Shown here in pieces: positions 51,886 through 61,550 of a stretch of DNA of 64,000 nt. Under the pieces are notes generated by a model that was given only the letters and a program-made list of their open reading frames with translations, made no database searches and was not told the origin of the DNA. Positions within the stretch are counted from its first letter, which is position 1; each line of letters starts with the position of its first letter. This DNA is from Motilimonas eburnea (lineage in GTDB: Bacteria; Pseudomonadota; Gammaproteobacteria; Enterobacterales; CBDFNC01): positions 1 through 64,000 of the forward strand of contig NZ_JAIMJB010000018.1 of the NCBI RefSeq assembly GCF_021295345.1, in the 5' to 3' direction. The translations under genes and the position numbers were made by a program.

Positions 51886-53952
51886 TTAGCCTTGTAATAG
51901 CGAAATATCTGCAATCTGTAAAAACAGGCCGCGTAGCTGGGTGAGTAGTGCTAAACGGTTTTGTTTTAGCGCTTCGTCATCCGCCATGACCATCACCGAG
52001 TCAAAGAAGGCATCGACGCTTTCACGTAGGCTAGCGAGCTCGGTTAGGGCTGTTTGATAATCACCTTTAGCAAACACTGGGCTCAAGCTCTCGCTTAAAG
52101 CGGCAACTTGACTTGCCAACGCTTGCTCGGCTGCTTCTTGCAGTAGCTCAGGGTTGACCTGGCCACCCGAAGTCACGTCATTCTTAGCCAGAATGTTACC
52201 CACACGTTTATTAGCTGCTGCCAATGCTGCCGCCGCCTCTAAGCTGCGGAAGTGGCTCACGGCTTTAACACGCTTATCAAAATCGGCTGGTTTAGTTGGG
52301 CGGTTCGCTAGCACTGCTTGGATCACGTCTACTTCTACACCGGCTTCTTGATACCAAGCGCGGAAACGACCGAGTACAAAATCAACCACATCTACGGCCA
52401 CATTGTCATTACTGAGCTTATCACCGTAGAGTTTAGCGCTTGCAGTGACTAAGTCGGTCAGATCCAGCGGCAGGTCTTTCTCTACGATAATACGTAGCAC
52501 ACCAATGGCGGCGCGGCGTAATGCGAATGGGTCTTTATCGCCTTTAGGTGTTTGGCCGATGCCAAAGATACCTACGAGTGAGTCCAACTTGTCAGCGAGC
52601 GCAACGGCACACGCGATTAACGAGTTAGGCAGCTGATCACCAGAGAAACGCGGCATGTATTGCTCATTAAGTGCTTGAGCGACTTCATTGGCTTCGCCGT
52701 CGTGCTTGGCGTAGTACATCCCCATGACGCCTTGAACGTCTGGGAATTCCATGACCATTTCGGTCATCAAATCGGTTTTAGACAGTAAGCCAGCACGTTG
52801 CGCATGGGTGCTATCTGCGCCAATTTGCTCAGCAATCACTTTGGCTAAATCAGCAATACGTTCAGATTTCTCTTTAAGTGTCCCTAGCTGCTTTTGGAAC
52901 AACACGGTCGCCAGCGAGTCAAGGCGGCTTTCAAGGGTTTTCTTCTTATCGGTATTAAAGAAAAATTCCGCATCGGCTAGACGAGGACGGACTACCTTCT
53001 CATTACCATCAACCACTTGTTTTGGATCGCGGCTAACAATGTTAGAGACAAAGATAAAACGTGGCATTAGATTGCCGTCTTTATCCAATACAGGGAAGTA
53101 CTTCTGATTATCTTTCATGGTGTAGATCAGCGCTTCCGAAGGCACTTCAAGGAATTTTTCCTCAAATGAACCGACCATGGTCACTGGCCACTCTACCAAG
53201 GAGTTAACTTCTTCTAAAAGGTCGTCATCGATGTCGGCAACCCCATTTTCATGGGCAGCCACGGCATTTACTTGCTCGCGAATGGCATCTTTACGGCGTT
53301 GGTAGTCAACAATCACCTTACCTTTCATGTCGAGTAGGTTTTCGTATTCATCGGCATGGCTAATGGTCATTTCGCCTTCACCTAAGAAGCGGTGGCCGCG
53401 GATCACGCGATCAGATTCGATACCAAGTAATTCACCTTGAATCAGCTCACTGCCGTACAGCATGGTGACCGTGTGCACTGGGCGAATAAACTGAGTTGGC
53501 TTGGCACCCCAACGCATCGGCTTAGGAATTGGCAGCTTAGCTAATGCGCTGGCAGCAATCGCAGGAATGAGTGCGGCAACAGGCTGGCCTTTTACTTCTG
53601 ATTTGTGTAGCAGCCATTCACCTTTATCGGTGACTAAACGCTCGGCTTGTTCAACCGTAATGCCATTGGAGCGCGCCCAACCTTGGGCTGCTTTAGTTGG
53701 ATTGCCATCGCCATCAAATGCAGCACTGACCGCAGGGCCGCGTTTTTCAACGATCTTGTCTGCTTGTGCGGCTTGCAATTGGCTAACCACGAGAGCCAAA
53801 CGACGAGGTGAAGCTAACCAGCGGACACCTTGGTGGGCCAGCTCGGCTGTGCTTAACTCTGCTTCAAAATTAGCGGCAAAGGCCTCGGCTAGGGTGCGCA
53901 GTGATTTTGGTGGTAATTCTTCAGTACCAATTTCAATTAATAAATTTTCCAT
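51886..53952 (-). CDS. glyS: Glycyl-tRNA synthetase beta subunit
   Basis: 688 residues. It begins [19 protein letters not shown], the conserved beta-subunit start. The tRNA-interacting core and the HD-like and anticodon-binding C-terminal domains follow. Bacterial alpha2beta2 GlyRS needs both subunits. It lies 8 bases after glyQ. Confidence 0.97.
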   Translation of the reverse strand: MENLLIEIGTEELPPKSLRTLAEAFAANFEAELSTAELAHQGVRWLASPRRLALVVSQLQAAQADKIVEKRGPAVSAAFDGDGNPTKAAQGWARSNGITVEQAERLVTDKGEWLLHKSEVKGQPVAALIPAIAASALAKLPIPKPMRWGAKPTQFIRPVHTVTMLYGSELIQGELLGIESDRVIRGHRFLGEGEMTISHADEYENLLDMKGKVIVDYQRRKDAIREQVNAVAAHENGVADIDDDLLEEVNSLVEWPVTMVGSFEEKFLEVPSEALIYTMKDNQKYFPVLDKDGNLMPRFIFVSNIVSRDPKQVVDGNEKVVRPRLADAEFFFNTDKKKTLESRLDSLATVLFQKQLGTLKEKSERIADLAKVIAEQIGADSTHAQRAGLLSKTDLMTEMVMEFPDVQGVMGMYYAKHDGEANEVAQALNEQYMPRFSGDQLPNSLIACAVALADKLDSLVGIFGIGQTPKGDKDPFALRRAAIGVLRIIVEKDLPLDLTDLVTASAKLYGDKLSNDNVAVDVVDFVLGRFRAWYQEAGVEVDVIQAVLANRPTKPADFDKRVKAVSHFRSLEAAAALAAANKRVGNILAKNDVTSGGQVNPELLQEAAEQALASQVAALSESLSPVFAKGDYQTALTELASLRESVDAFFDSVMVMADDEALKQNRLALLTQLRGLFLQIADISLLQG

Positions 53953-53960
53953 GTCTTCCT

Positions 53961-54866
53961 CTACGCCTGCTCTTTACAAAGTGGGAAACCTAGCTCTTCA
54001 CGCGCCGCGTAATAAGCTTCTGCTACCGCTTTAGATAGGGTACGCACACGTAAAATGTAACGTTGGCGCTCGGTCACCGAAATAGCATGGCGGGCATCCA
54101 GCAGGTTGAAATAGTGCGATGCTTTCATCACTTTTTCATAAGCAGGTAGCGGCAGTCCTTTTTCGATCAGCGCGTGACTTTCTTGCTCACATTGGTCAAA
54201 AGCGGCAAATAAGGCGTCTACATCGGCATGTTCAAAGTTGAAGGTGGATTGTTCAACTTCATTTTGATGGAAGATATCGCCGTAAGTCACGCGACCCATA
54301 GGGCCATCGGTCCAAACCAGATCGTAAACGCTATCAACGCCTTGTACGTACATGGCCAGACGCTCTAAACCATAGGTGATTTCACCCGTTACCGGAGAAC
54401 ATTCTAAACCGCCCACTTGTTGGAAGTAGGTAAACTGCGTCACTTCCATGCCGTTTAGCCAGATTTCCCAGCCAAGGCCCCAAGCACCTAAGGTGGGGGA
54501 TTCCCAGTTGTCTTCAACAAAACGAATATCGTGAATAGAAGGGTCGATACCAATCGCTTCTAAAGAATCTAGGTACAGCTCTTGGATATTATCTGGCGAA
54601 GGCTTAAGCACCACCTGAAATTGATAGTAATGCTGCAGGCGGTTTGGGTTTTCACCGTAGCGGCCATCGGTGGGACGGCGGCAAGGCTGCACATAAGCGC
54701 TGCTCATTGGCTCTGGGCCAATTGAGCGTAAGAAGGTTAATGGATGAAAGGTACCCGCACCCACTTCCATGTCGAGTGGCTGTGCAATCACACAGCCTTG
54801 GCGTGCCCAATAATCTTGCAACGCAAGGATCAGGCCTTGAAAGGTCTTGATATCGAATTTTTGCAT
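53961..54866 (-). CDS. glyQ: Glycyl-tRNA synthetase alpha subunit
   Basis: 301 residues. It is a class II aminoacyl-tRNA synthetase core, with [21 protein letters not shown] (near 11) and the motif around [16 protein letters not shown] (near 31). It activates glycine and pairs with GlyS. It is the first gene of the glyQ-glyS operon. Confidence 0.97.
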   Translation of the reverse strand: MQKFDIKTFQGLILALQDYWARQGCVIAQPLDMEVGAGTFHPLTFLRSIGPEPMSSAYVQPCRRPTDGRYGENPNRLQHYYQFQVVLKPSPDNIQELYLDSLEAIGIDPSIHDIRFVEDNWESPTLGAWGLGWEIWLNGMEVTQFTYFQQVGGLECSPVTGEITYGLERLAMYVQGVDSVYDLVWTDGPMGRVTYGDIFHQNEVEQSTFNFEHADVDALFAAFDQCEQESHALIEKGLPLPAYEKVMKASHYFNLLDARHAISVTERQRYILRVRTLSKAVAEAYYAAREELGFPLCKEQA

Positions 54867-55033
54867 ATTGGCTTAGCTGCTTTTCTTAAAAAAATACGCG
54901 CAAGTATAACTTTTCTGGCACTGGGTTTATAGAGCGATTTTTGTGCCAAACCTTCGTTATGACGTATTTCTTTGACTTAGCAGAGCCTCGTCCAAAACCG
55001 AGAAGGCCATGGTAAAACGTGACGGGTTGTCTG

Positions 55034-55276
55034 TTAGCTTTTTTTGATGAGATAACGATAAGGGGAGGCGTCGATGTCACTGGCGACCAAGGTGTGATCC
55101 ATAAAGCGACAAAAACTAGGGATATCTCGGGTGGTTGAGGGATCGTCTGCAATCACCAACAATAGTTCGCCGCTGGCCATTTTACGCACGGTTTTACGTA
55201 TCATCATCACCGGCTCTGGGCAGCGTAGGCCCAAGGTGTCTAATTGCTGATCTGCACTTTGAAATATATCGCTCAT
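55034..55276 (-). CDS. tusA: Sulfur-carrier protein TusA
   Basis: 80 residues. The active-site motif [14 protein letters not shown] (near 15-28) carries the persulfide cysteine. It passes sulfur from IscS to the TusBCD-TusE relay for 2-thiolation of tRNA wobble uridine. That modification acts at the same position as MnmE/MnmG, both encoded in this window. It is a single gene upstream of glyQ. Confidence 0.95.
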   Translation of the reverse strand: MSDIFQSADQQLDTLGLRCPEPVMMIRKTVRKMASGELLLVIADDPSTTRDIPSFCRFMDHTLVASDIDASPYRYLIKKS

Positions 55277-55454
55277 GTTTTGCCAATCTTTACTATAAAA
55301 CTAGGTTATGTGAGGTTGAGTTAAATCATCTGAATAGTGATGAGCCGATCTGTAGTGATCTTGTCTGAATTCAGTTTTGGCCAAGCTCTGTCCCAGCATT
55401 TTTGCCAAAAGCCATTAAACTTAAAAAGGCAAGCATATCACTAAGGAGGCCGAT

Positions 55455-55640
55455 ATGTTACAGCAAATGATGCGGTTAAATCTCTATTGTGCGCTGGGTT
55501 TTTTTGCGTTCGCGATGATAGTCCTGAACAGCCCCATCGGCAATACCGCCACTTGGTTGACCAGTTTGATTTTGATTGCCATCGGTTTTTGGATAGAGCT
55601 GGGTGATGATTTTCAAGATGACGACGACGAGCTGGATTGA
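55455..55640 (+). CDS. Small membrane protein of unknown function
   Basis: 61 residues with two membrane helices (about 8-25 and 31-50) and a very acidic tail (ELGDDFQDDDDELD). An excellent ribosome binding site, AAGGAGG, lies five bases before the ATG, which supports it as a real gene. Family unknown. It lies between tusA (divergent) and the sugar-binding protein gene (convergent). Confidence 0.65.
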   Translation: MLQQMMRLNLYCALGFFAFAMIVLNSPIGNTATWLTSLILIAIGFWIELGDDFQDDDDELD

Positions 55641-55671
55641 GCTTATCCAAGGCATGAAGAATAAATCATTG

Positions 55672-56919
55672 TTATTGCGTCGCTTTTATCGCCACATGCA
55701 ACTGCTGAACGGCCTGTTCGGGCGTCACCCTAGGGTGATTAAAAAAGTGGCTGATCACATCCACTAACGCATTTTGGGTTAAACCCGTATTCGCCATCCC
55801 TTGGGCCAGTGAAGGCACCCGCTCAAACTGTTTAAAATCCTTGATATCTTGCTGCGAGCAAAAATCAAAGTGGGCGGGGCTGATATCTTGTCTGGCCGGA
55901 ATAGAGCCTTTTAATTGATTAAACGCGATTTGAATTTCGGGATCGGCAATGGTCTCTGCTAGGGCTTGTTGTGCTTGTTTGGCATCTGTGCCTTGATGAT
56001 GCTTAAAGAACACGAAAGTGTCGATATTATAACTAAATGTTTGTCCATTGCCTGGGGCCGCAAGGCAGAGGTAGTCCTTCTCGGGTACTAACCCCAACAG
56101 TTGTAATTCTCCTTTTACCCAATTACCCATCAGCACCATACCGGCCTTGTTCTCGGCTAACAGGCGCGCATTGGTGTCCCAATTGCGATCGATGGCTTGG
56201 TCATCAACAATCGGCCGCAGTGCTCGAAATTGTCTAAACGCAGCAACCAGTTTTTGGTCGTGGCTTGGTGTGATGTGGTGCTCGACAAAAATTTGCCGAT
56301 ACACTTGTGGGCCTAATTCGGCGATCACCACACTTTCAAACAGTAATGCATCTTGCCAAGGCTGCAAACCATGTGCAAAACCAATATAGCCGGCTTGGCT
56401 GATGGTTTGGCTGGCGCTAATAAACTCATCCCATGTTTGTGGCGGGGTTAACTTAAGTTCATCAAAAATGGCCTTGTTCAACCACAATGCGTTAACGCGA
56501 TGAATATTAAATGGAATAGCGACATGTTCAGATTGATAACGTAAATGTTGAGTGACCGTGGCAGGGAAAATACGCTCCCAATCTAAGGCGAGTGGGGTTA
56601 GGGGTTGTAGCAGCCCTAAGGATGCCCACTCTTGAATATCTGGCCCTTTTATCTGTGCGCTAGCCGGTGGATTGCCCGACATGGCTCGCGTGCGCAATAC
56701 CGTCATCGCGCTGCCTCCGCCGCCGCCGACAATCGCAAAATCTTGCCACTGGTGGCCTTGTTTGGCGAGGGATTCTTTAACCACATTTAACGCCGCTGAT
56801 TCGCTGTCTGAAGTCCACCAGTGCAATGCTTCAACCTTAGCCGCCCAGCTGGGACTGGCCGATGTGGCGGTGAGCGTTGCGGCGATAAGCCAATGGCAAA
56901 AGGGACGAGATAGACGCAT
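55672..56919 (-). CDS. Periplasmic sugar-binding protein, GtsA-like
   Basis: 415 residues. A signal peptide (about 1-26, ending PSWAA) is followed by a type-1 solute-binding fold beginning ALHWWTSDSESAALNVVKE. GNPPASAQIKGPDIQEWA (near 82) and MVLMGNWVKGE (near 258) resemble the glucose-binding GtsA proteins of pseudomonads. No permease or ATPase genes are present. The start overlaps the histidine kinase stop (TAATG), so it is co-translated with a sensor, suggesting a role in sensing rather than import alone. Confidence 0.85.
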   Translation of the reverse strand: MRLSRPFCHWLIAATLTATSASPSWAAKVEALHWWTSDSESAALNVVKESLAKQGHQWQDFAIVGGGGGSAMTVLRTRAMSGNPPASAQIKGPDIQEWASLGLLQPLTPLALDWERIFPATVTQHLRYQSEHVAIPFNIHRVNALWLNKAIFDELKLTPPQTWDEFISASQTISQAGYIGFAHGLQPWQDALLFESVVIAELGPQVYRQIFVEHHITPSHDQKLVAAFRQFRALRPIVDDQAIDRNWDTNARLLAENKAGMVLMGNWVKGELQLLGLVPEKDYLCLAAPGNGQTFSYNIDTFVFFKHHQGTDAKQAQQALAETIADPEIQIAFNQLKGSIPARQDISPAHFDFCSQQDIKDFKQFERVPSLAQGMANTGLTQNALVDVISHFFNHPRVTPEQAVQQLHVAIKATQ

Positions 56920-58421
56920 TAAAGCTCCGAATAGGGACTACGAGGTAAACGTAATTTTACCAGTAACCCGCCATCACTGGCATTGATCAGTTCGATATCG
57001 CCACAGTGGGCATGAACAATATTACGCACTATACCTAAGCCTAGGCCATAGCCTTCTTCTGCTTGATGTAAGCGTACATAGGGGTTAAATATACGTTGAT
57101 GTTGTTGCTCGGGGATACCAGGGCCACGGTCTTGAATGGTGATATGAAGGTCATCACCTATGTCCATTAAGGTGATCAGGGCTTGATCGCCATATTTGAT
57201 GGCGTTATCCACCAAGTTGGTTAAGCAACGTTTGAGCGCTAAAGGCTTGCCGCGGTAGGGGGCAACGTAATGGCCAATGATCCGAGTTTGCTGTGGGTAG
57301 ATTTCACAGACTTGATGGATCAGCTTCAACATGTCTACTTCGGCAATGTTTTCATGAATGTCTGTGTCTTTTACGGTTTGGATGGCGCCTTTAACCATCA
57401 TTTCCAGATCGTCTAAATCCGCGTTAAATTTTTCAATTTGCGTTTCGTCATCGAGTAACTCAGCACGCAGGCGTAGTCGCGTGATGGGGGTTTTTAAATC
57501 GTGAGAAATGGCACCGAATAACGATTCTCGATCAGCAATATAACGTTGCAACTTTTGCTGCATTTGATTAAACGCCCGTGTGGCGGTGAGCAGCTCCAGG
57601 GCGCCTTCTTCTTTCAATGGTGCTTGGTGTAAATCGATGCTCATGTCTGACGCGGCTCTTGCGAGGCGAGCCAGCGGCTGTGTTTGCCATTGGAATAATG
57701 CAAAGGTAAACAGCAATAAAAACAGCGTAGTTAAAATGATGGTGGTGAGCTGTGGGCTGGGGATCCAATCCTTGTGTTCGACGATATACGGGGGCGGCAT
57801 CAAGGCGGCAAGGTAAAGCCACTCATTCTTCGACAACTCAATTTGCAGCACCAAGATAGGCAAGTTTTGTTCGTGAGTCAGCAACGAGTAACTCGCCCAC
57901 GAGGGGGGGAGCTCGGAAAGTAAGGTGTTATTATTTAATACCTTGAGTTTGTCCGGCCGGGAAAAGTCTATTTTTACTGGATACTGAGGGCCGAGCTTTT
58001 CCCTTAGAATGTCGTGAATTTTATTGATCACTAAGTGTTTTTGCGCAGAGTCGGCAATCGGGGTCAGCTGGATTTCTTCGCTGTTAAGTGACACAAAGAA
58101 CCGCGAACCACCCATATTACGCAATTGATCTAATACGATATGGCGGTATTCAAGAGGCAGCTTTTTGAAAAAGCTAGCGGTGCTAGCGGCGCTATTTGCC
58201 AACTGTTCGGCATTACTGACCAGTGCGGTATTTTCTTGCTTGGTGAATAAGTTAACCCAAATAAAGCTGCTAATGCCTTGGGCTAGGGCTACCGACACAA
58301 TAATGATCATCACCATGCGGTGTAGCAAAGAGCGTGGCCACAGCCAAGCAAGCAGCCGCGTGGTGAGGTATTTAATTTGCTCCGTGCTAGCCTTCATGTC
58401 GGACGGTTGCGATAAGGACAT
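56919..58421 (-). CDS. Sensor histidine kinase (EnvZ/GtrS-like)
   Basis: About 500 residues; starts at 58433, 58421 and 58397 are all possible. A first membrane helix (near 35-60), a periplasmic domain and a second helix (TTIILTTLFLLLFTFALF) are followed by HAMP. The HisKA H-box is AISHDLKTPITRLRLRAELL (near 308). The HATPase has NLVDNAIKYGD, DRGPGIPEQ and GYGLGLGIV. It overlaps the upstream regulator gene and the downstream sugar-binding protein gene, so the three are one operon. Confidence 0.92.
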   Translation of the reverse strand: MSLSQPSDMKASTEQIKYLTTRLLAWLWPRSLLHRMVMIIIVSVALAQGISSFIWVNLFTKQENTALVSNAEQLANSAASTASFFKKLPLEYRHIVLDQLRNMGGSRFFVSLNSEEIQLTPIADSAQKHLVINKIHDILREKLGPQYPVKIDFSRPDKLKVLNNNTLLSELPPSWASYSLLTHEQNLPILVLQIELSKNEWLYLAALMPPPYIVEHKDWIPSPQLTTIILTTLFLLLFTFALFQWQTQPLARLARAASDMSIDLHQAPLKEEGALELLTATRAFNQMQQKLQRYIADRESLFGAISHDLKTPITRLRLRAELLDDETQIEKFNADLDDLEMMVKGAIQTVKDTDIHENIAEVDMLKLIHQVCEIYPQQTRIIGHYVAPYRGKPLALKRCLTNLVDNAIKYGDQALITLMDIGDDLHITIQDRGPGIPEQQHQRIFNPYVRLHQAEEGYGLGLGIVRNIVHAHCGDIELINASDGGLLVKLRLPRSPYSEL

Positions 58422-59097
58422 AACCAGCACCACGTATGGTTTTTATTAATTTAGGGTTTTTACCATTGTCACCAAGGCGCTGGCGTAGTCGGCTGAGTTG
58501 TACATCGATGCCGCGCTCCATCGGCAGGGCTTCACGGCCGCGGGTCGCGTCGGAAATGGTATCTCGGTCGAGGATTTGGTTAGGGTGCTGTAAAAACAAC
58601 ATCAGCATATTGTAGTCGGCACCGGATAACGCCAGCTCCTCGCCATCCTCACTTAATAGGTTGCGTTTTTGGGTATCCAAACGCCAGTTGGCAAAGTGAA
58701 TGTAACGCGCTTCGGCGCTGGCACTAAACTGCGCTCGTCGCAGTAAGGCTTTAATTCGCGCTAATAATTCCCGTGGGCTAAAGGGCTTGGCGATGTAATC
58801 ATCGGCGCCAATTTCCAATCCGATCACACGATCGGTTTCGTCTGAGTTAGCGGTTAACATAATAATGGGGACGTTAGAATCGCGGCGTATTTTTTGGCAT
58901 AAGGTAAAGCCGTCGTCACCGGGCATCATGACATCAAGAATGATCAGATCGGGTTGGTTTTGGCTTAAACATTGAAACATGGCTACCCCCTCTTCGGCGG
59001 TGGCCACATCAAAGCCTGATTTACTTAAGTACTGTTGCAGTAACTCACGAATCTCTTTGTCGTCATCGACAATTAGTATCTGTTTGGTACTTGTCAT
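58387..59097 (-). CDS. OmpR-family response regulator
   Basis: 236 residues. The receiver domain has VDDDKEI (near 10), the phospho-Asp in LIILDVMMPGDDG (near 54) and Lys in AKPFSPRE (near 105). The C-terminal winged helix runs about 135-230, with the conserved RDTISDATRGREALPMERGIDVQLSRLRQRLG and RGAGYVL. It is phosphorylated by the overlapping kinase. Gene order regulator-kinase-binding protein resembles the pseudomonad GltR/GtrS locus without its transporter. Confidence 0.94.
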   Translation of the reverse strand: MTSTKQILIVDDDKEIRELLQQYLSKSGFDVATAEEGVAMFQCLSQNQPDLIILDVMMPGDDGFTLCQKIRRDSNVPIIMLTANSDETDRVIGLEIGADDYIAKPFSPRELLARIKALLRRAQFSASAEARYIHFANWRLDTQKRNLLSEDGEELALSGADYNMLMLFLQHPNQILDRDTISDATRGREALPMERGIDVQLSRLRQRLGDNGKNPKLIKTIRGAGYVLIATVRHEG

Positions 59098-59223
59098 GTG
59101 TGCTTAGGGCTCAACCGTTGTGACTGGGTATAAGCTGTCATTGAAGCCTTGCTGATAACAAAATGCAATCGCTGTTTTGCATTAGTGTGGTGTGGCGCGT
59201 TACACCATTATGATCAGCTAGGC

Positions 59224-59299
59224 CTGTGGGAGTGGACATCCATTTCGCGAAATAAAGCGTTAATAGCGCATCATTCGCAATATAAATATCGCTCCCACA
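59224..59299. repeat. REP-like inverted pair B
   Basis: The plus unit is CTGTGGGAG, stem TGGA/TCCA, then TTTCGCGAAAT. The minus unit is TGTGGGAG, stem CGATA/TATTG (one G-U), then GCGAAT. The two face each other across about 20 bases, forming a BIME-like pair in the gap between the response regulator and chrR. Confidence 0.7.
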
Positions 59300-59305
59300 T
59301 AAATC

Positions 59306-59992
59306 TTAATACAGGAAGCGGCCTATTGGATTAAGCAGTTTACTTACACCTGAGGTGAAGTGAAGGGGGGCATTAGACACGGTATAACACAAACAACCTT
59401 CAGCGGTATAAGGGCTATGATGGTGCTCCCCATTTAAGATAATAAAGTCTCCCTTTTCATAGCGACCAGACTCATCTTCAAAGCAGCCATCCAGTAATAA
59501 GGTCAGCTCGTAGCCTTTGTGGGTATGATGAGGAATGGCACTATCGGCATCGATTTGTAATAAGCTAGCGTGCACGTCACCTTCGTCCAAACCTAATCGA
59601 GCACGCTGTATATTACCTAGGCCGCTCCATTTTGTTTGGCTAAACTGCCGAAGCGCGCGCGGCAGGGTGTAGGTTTTCTCACCTAGTGCCATCTGATTAC
59701 TGGACTCAACTGCGGCACTTTTTAAAGCGGGCGCGTCCGTTGGCTGCTCTGTAATGGCTGCCAGCATGGTAGCAAACTCATCAACGGGCTGAGCTGGGGT
59801 TGGTTCAGCTAGCTCGACAAGCGCCTCATTACCGCTAAACTCATCGGCCATGGCTTTTGTGGCTTTATCAGCAATTGCCTTGCAATGGGGGCAAAGCTCT
59901 AAGTGAGCACTTACTGCAATTGAAAGGGATGCTGGTAATTCACCTGCCACAAAGGCGTGAATCATCGTTGATTCGGGATGGTGTTTAATCAT
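59306..59992 (-). CDS. chrR: Zinc anti-sigma factor ChrR with cupin domain
   Basis: 228 residues. The N-terminal anti-sigma domain has zinc ligands H12, H30, C34 and C37 (HLELCPHC). The C-terminal cupin has H156, H158, E162 and H192, matching in spacing the second zinc site of Rhodobacter ChrR. It binds and blocks the RpoE-type sigma until singlet oxygen or organic peroxide is sensed. It overlaps the sigma gene by eight bases, the typical coupling. Confidence 0.95.
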   Translation of the reverse strand: MIKHHPESTMIHAFVAGELPASLSIAVSAHLELCPHCKAIADKATKAMADEFSGNEALVELAEPTPAQPVDEFATMLAAITEQPTDAPALKSAAVESSNQMALGEKTYTLPRALRQFSQTKWSGLGNIQRARLGLDEGDVHASLLQIDADSAIPHHTHKGYELTLLLDGCFEDESGRYEKGDFIILNGEHHHSPYTAEGCLCYTVSNAPLHFTSGVSKLLNPIGRFLY

Positions 59993-60599
59993 TGTGCAGC
60001 TCCATTTTTTCTTTCAATTTCTCTAAACCCAGACGTAAACGTGACTTGATGGTGCCAAGTGGAACGCCGAGGTGCTCTGCTAGCTCTTGGTGCGTCATCT
60101 CTTTTAAGTAAATGGCCTCTACCACTTCTTTTTGTTTGGGAGGTAGTGCCTCTAATCCTTGAATCAATTGTTCACGCATCAAATGATCGTCTTCGTAGTC
60201 CGGCTCGGGCTCCGCTTCTTCATACAGAGGCCATAAGTCGTCACTTAGGTTATCTTCTTTGTTATGTTGTATCTTTCTCAACATATCAAAGCTGTAGTTA
60301 CGCATGATGGTAAATACCCAAGTTGACGCTTTTCCTTTTTCCGGGCTATACAGTTGTGCTTTTCGCCATACTAAGCTCATGGTTTCTTGTACCAAGTCCA
60401 TGGCTAACGCCTCTTGGCGAAACTGTTTTAACCCGAACGCCTTGATTTTAGGAGCAAAGAAAGCAAAGAGCTTAGCAAATGCAGCCTTGTCTTGATGGCT
60501 AGCAACAGCCATTAGATATTGGTTTAAATCGGGTTGCACATCGACTGCTGATTCTGACTTGTTAATAGTGGCATCCGCTAACTGATTTGTTTGATACAT
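59985..60599 (-). CDS. rpoE: ECF sigma factor, RpoE/ChrR type (ECF11)
   Basis: 204 residues. Region 2 has MDLVQETMSLVWRKA and STWVFTIMRNYSFDMLRK (near 65-100). Region 4 has LPPKQKEVVEAIYLKEMTHQELAEHLGVPLGTIKSRL (near 150-190). The partner ChrR overlaps it, which makes it the ECF11 class rather than the RseA-linked envelope sigma-E. A candidate self-promoter lies at 60674-60700. Confidence 0.93.
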   Translation of the reverse strand: MYQTNQLADATINKSESAVDVQPDLNQYLMAVASHQDKAAFAKLFAFFAPKIKAFGLKQFRQEALAMDLVQETMSLVWRKAQLYSPEKGKASTWVFTIMRNYSFDMLRKIQHNKEDNLSDDLWPLYEEAEPEPDYEDDHLMREQLIQGLEALPPKQKEVVEAIYLKEMTHQELAEHLGVPLGTIKSRLRLGLEKLKEKMELHND

Positions 60600-60673
60600 G
60601 ATTCTATGCTCATCGTTGCTGATGTAAAGTCGCTGCTGTTGAGTTTCCGTAAAGCAGCACAGTTCGTATTATG

Positions 60674-60700
60674 AAACGAATGCCCCTGTGCAATGGATCA
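60674..60700 (-). promoter_or_regulatory. Candidate ECF11 promoter of rpoE-chrR
   Basis: On the minus strand: TGATC, 17 bases, CGTTT. The same TGATC-N17-CG layout occurs in front of two nearby genes (61324 and 61480). ECF11 promoters are known to have a TGATC -35 element. It implies autoregulation. Confidence 0.6.
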
Positions 60701-60716
60701 ATTCCTAGTGTGATTT

Positions 60717-61292
60717 TTATTGGCGAACATCATTATGTTGCAGTAACACATCATCAATCAGTTGAAGCAGCCCTTCAAATTGCAATTGCATAAACAATGA
60801 CTGTTTCTTTTCGGCCGGCATAGGTAATAATTCGAGCCAGCGTTGGCAAACCCAGGTTAAATCCTGCAGTGGTTGTTTCAGGTCTTGCTGTTGGTATAGC
60901 GCATGATCTTTAAGTAGCCGGGCCAAGCTATCGGCTACGAATTGATGTTCATCACCCACCGCTCTTGGTTGCCAGTTTTCCAATAGGGTGACTTCACCTT
61001 GACGTAAGCCGTCCTTATCTGTGGTAAAGCTATTGATTTTAAATCTCTCTTTGCCTTCGATGGAAATGCTCAAGGTGCCATCTTCAAAACGGTCAAAATC
61101 GTATATTTCAACCCGTGTACCTGCTTGCATCAATTCTTGTTGTGCCGCATCCGCAAAGCTACATAAGCCAAACCCAGTTTGATTGCGCAGAGATTCTGAA
61201 ACCATACGCTGATAGCGCGGCTCAAAAATTCTTAACTGTGTTTTCCCACCAGGTAGTAAAAAAACCGGTAAGGGGAAGAGGGCTAATTTCAT
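60717..61292 (-). CDS. LON-domain protein (Lon substrate-binding domain only)
   Basis: 191 residues. It matches the Lon N-terminal substrate-binding (LAN/PUA-like) domain: LFPLPVFLLPGGKTQLRIFEPRYQRMV at the start, with the rest filling the domain. There is no ATPase or protease domain. Such stand-alone LON proteins are often found beside ChrR-RpoE. The ATG is preceded by TAGGAAT. A TGATC-N17-CG promoter lies upstream (61324-61350). Function unknown. Confidence 0.88.
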   Translation of the reverse strand: MKLALFPLPVFLLPGGKTQLRIFEPRYQRMVSESLRNQTGFGLCSFADAAQQELMQAGTRVEIYDFDRFEDGTLSISIEGKERFKINSFTTDKDGLRQGEVTLLENWQPRAVGDEHQFVADSLARLLKDHALYQQQDLKQPLQDLTWVCQRWLELLPMPAEKKQSLFMQLQFEGLLQLIDDVLLQHNDVRQ

Positions 61293-61323
61293 CTTGCTAT
61301 TCCTATTGTGTATCCGATTATTA

Positions 61324-61350
61324 TTACGAGCGGCTATGACAGATTGATCA
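61324..61350 (-). promoter_or_regulatory. Candidate ECF11 promoter of the LON-domain gene
   Basis: On the minus strand: TGATC, 17 bases, CGTAATAA. It has the same spacing as the promoters of rpoE and the glutathione peroxidase gene. Confidence 0.6.
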
Positions 61351-61376
61351 CATCTTTGGGTAGATGCTAGGTAGGC

Positions 61377-61458
61377 CAGTAGGAGTAGCAGTCATGCTGC
61401 GAAATGCTTGGTGATGGTATTTAGGATAAATAAATCGCACCATCACTGGTGCTTCCAC
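61377..61458. repeat. REP-like inverted pair C
   Basis: The plus unit is CAGTAGGAG, stem AGCA/TGCT, then GCGAAAT. The minus unit is TGGAAG, stem CACCA/TGGTG, then GCGATTT. The pair lies between the two divergent candidate ECF11 promoters. Confidence 0.7.
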
Positions 61459-61479
61459 GATCTACTTAACACAGCAAAA

Positions 61480-61508
61480 TGATCAATTTGTACATGGCTA
61501 TCGTTTAA
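61480..61508 (+). promoter_or_regulatory. Candidate ECF11 promoter of the glutathione peroxidase gene
   Basis: TGATC (61480-61484), 17 bases, then CGTTTAAT. It has the same layout as the promoters at 60674 and 61324. It lies about 45 bases upstream of the start codon. Confidence 0.6.
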
Positions 61509-61550
61509 TTGCGATTAGGTGATGTCAAAACACGGTCTTAGGGGGAAACT

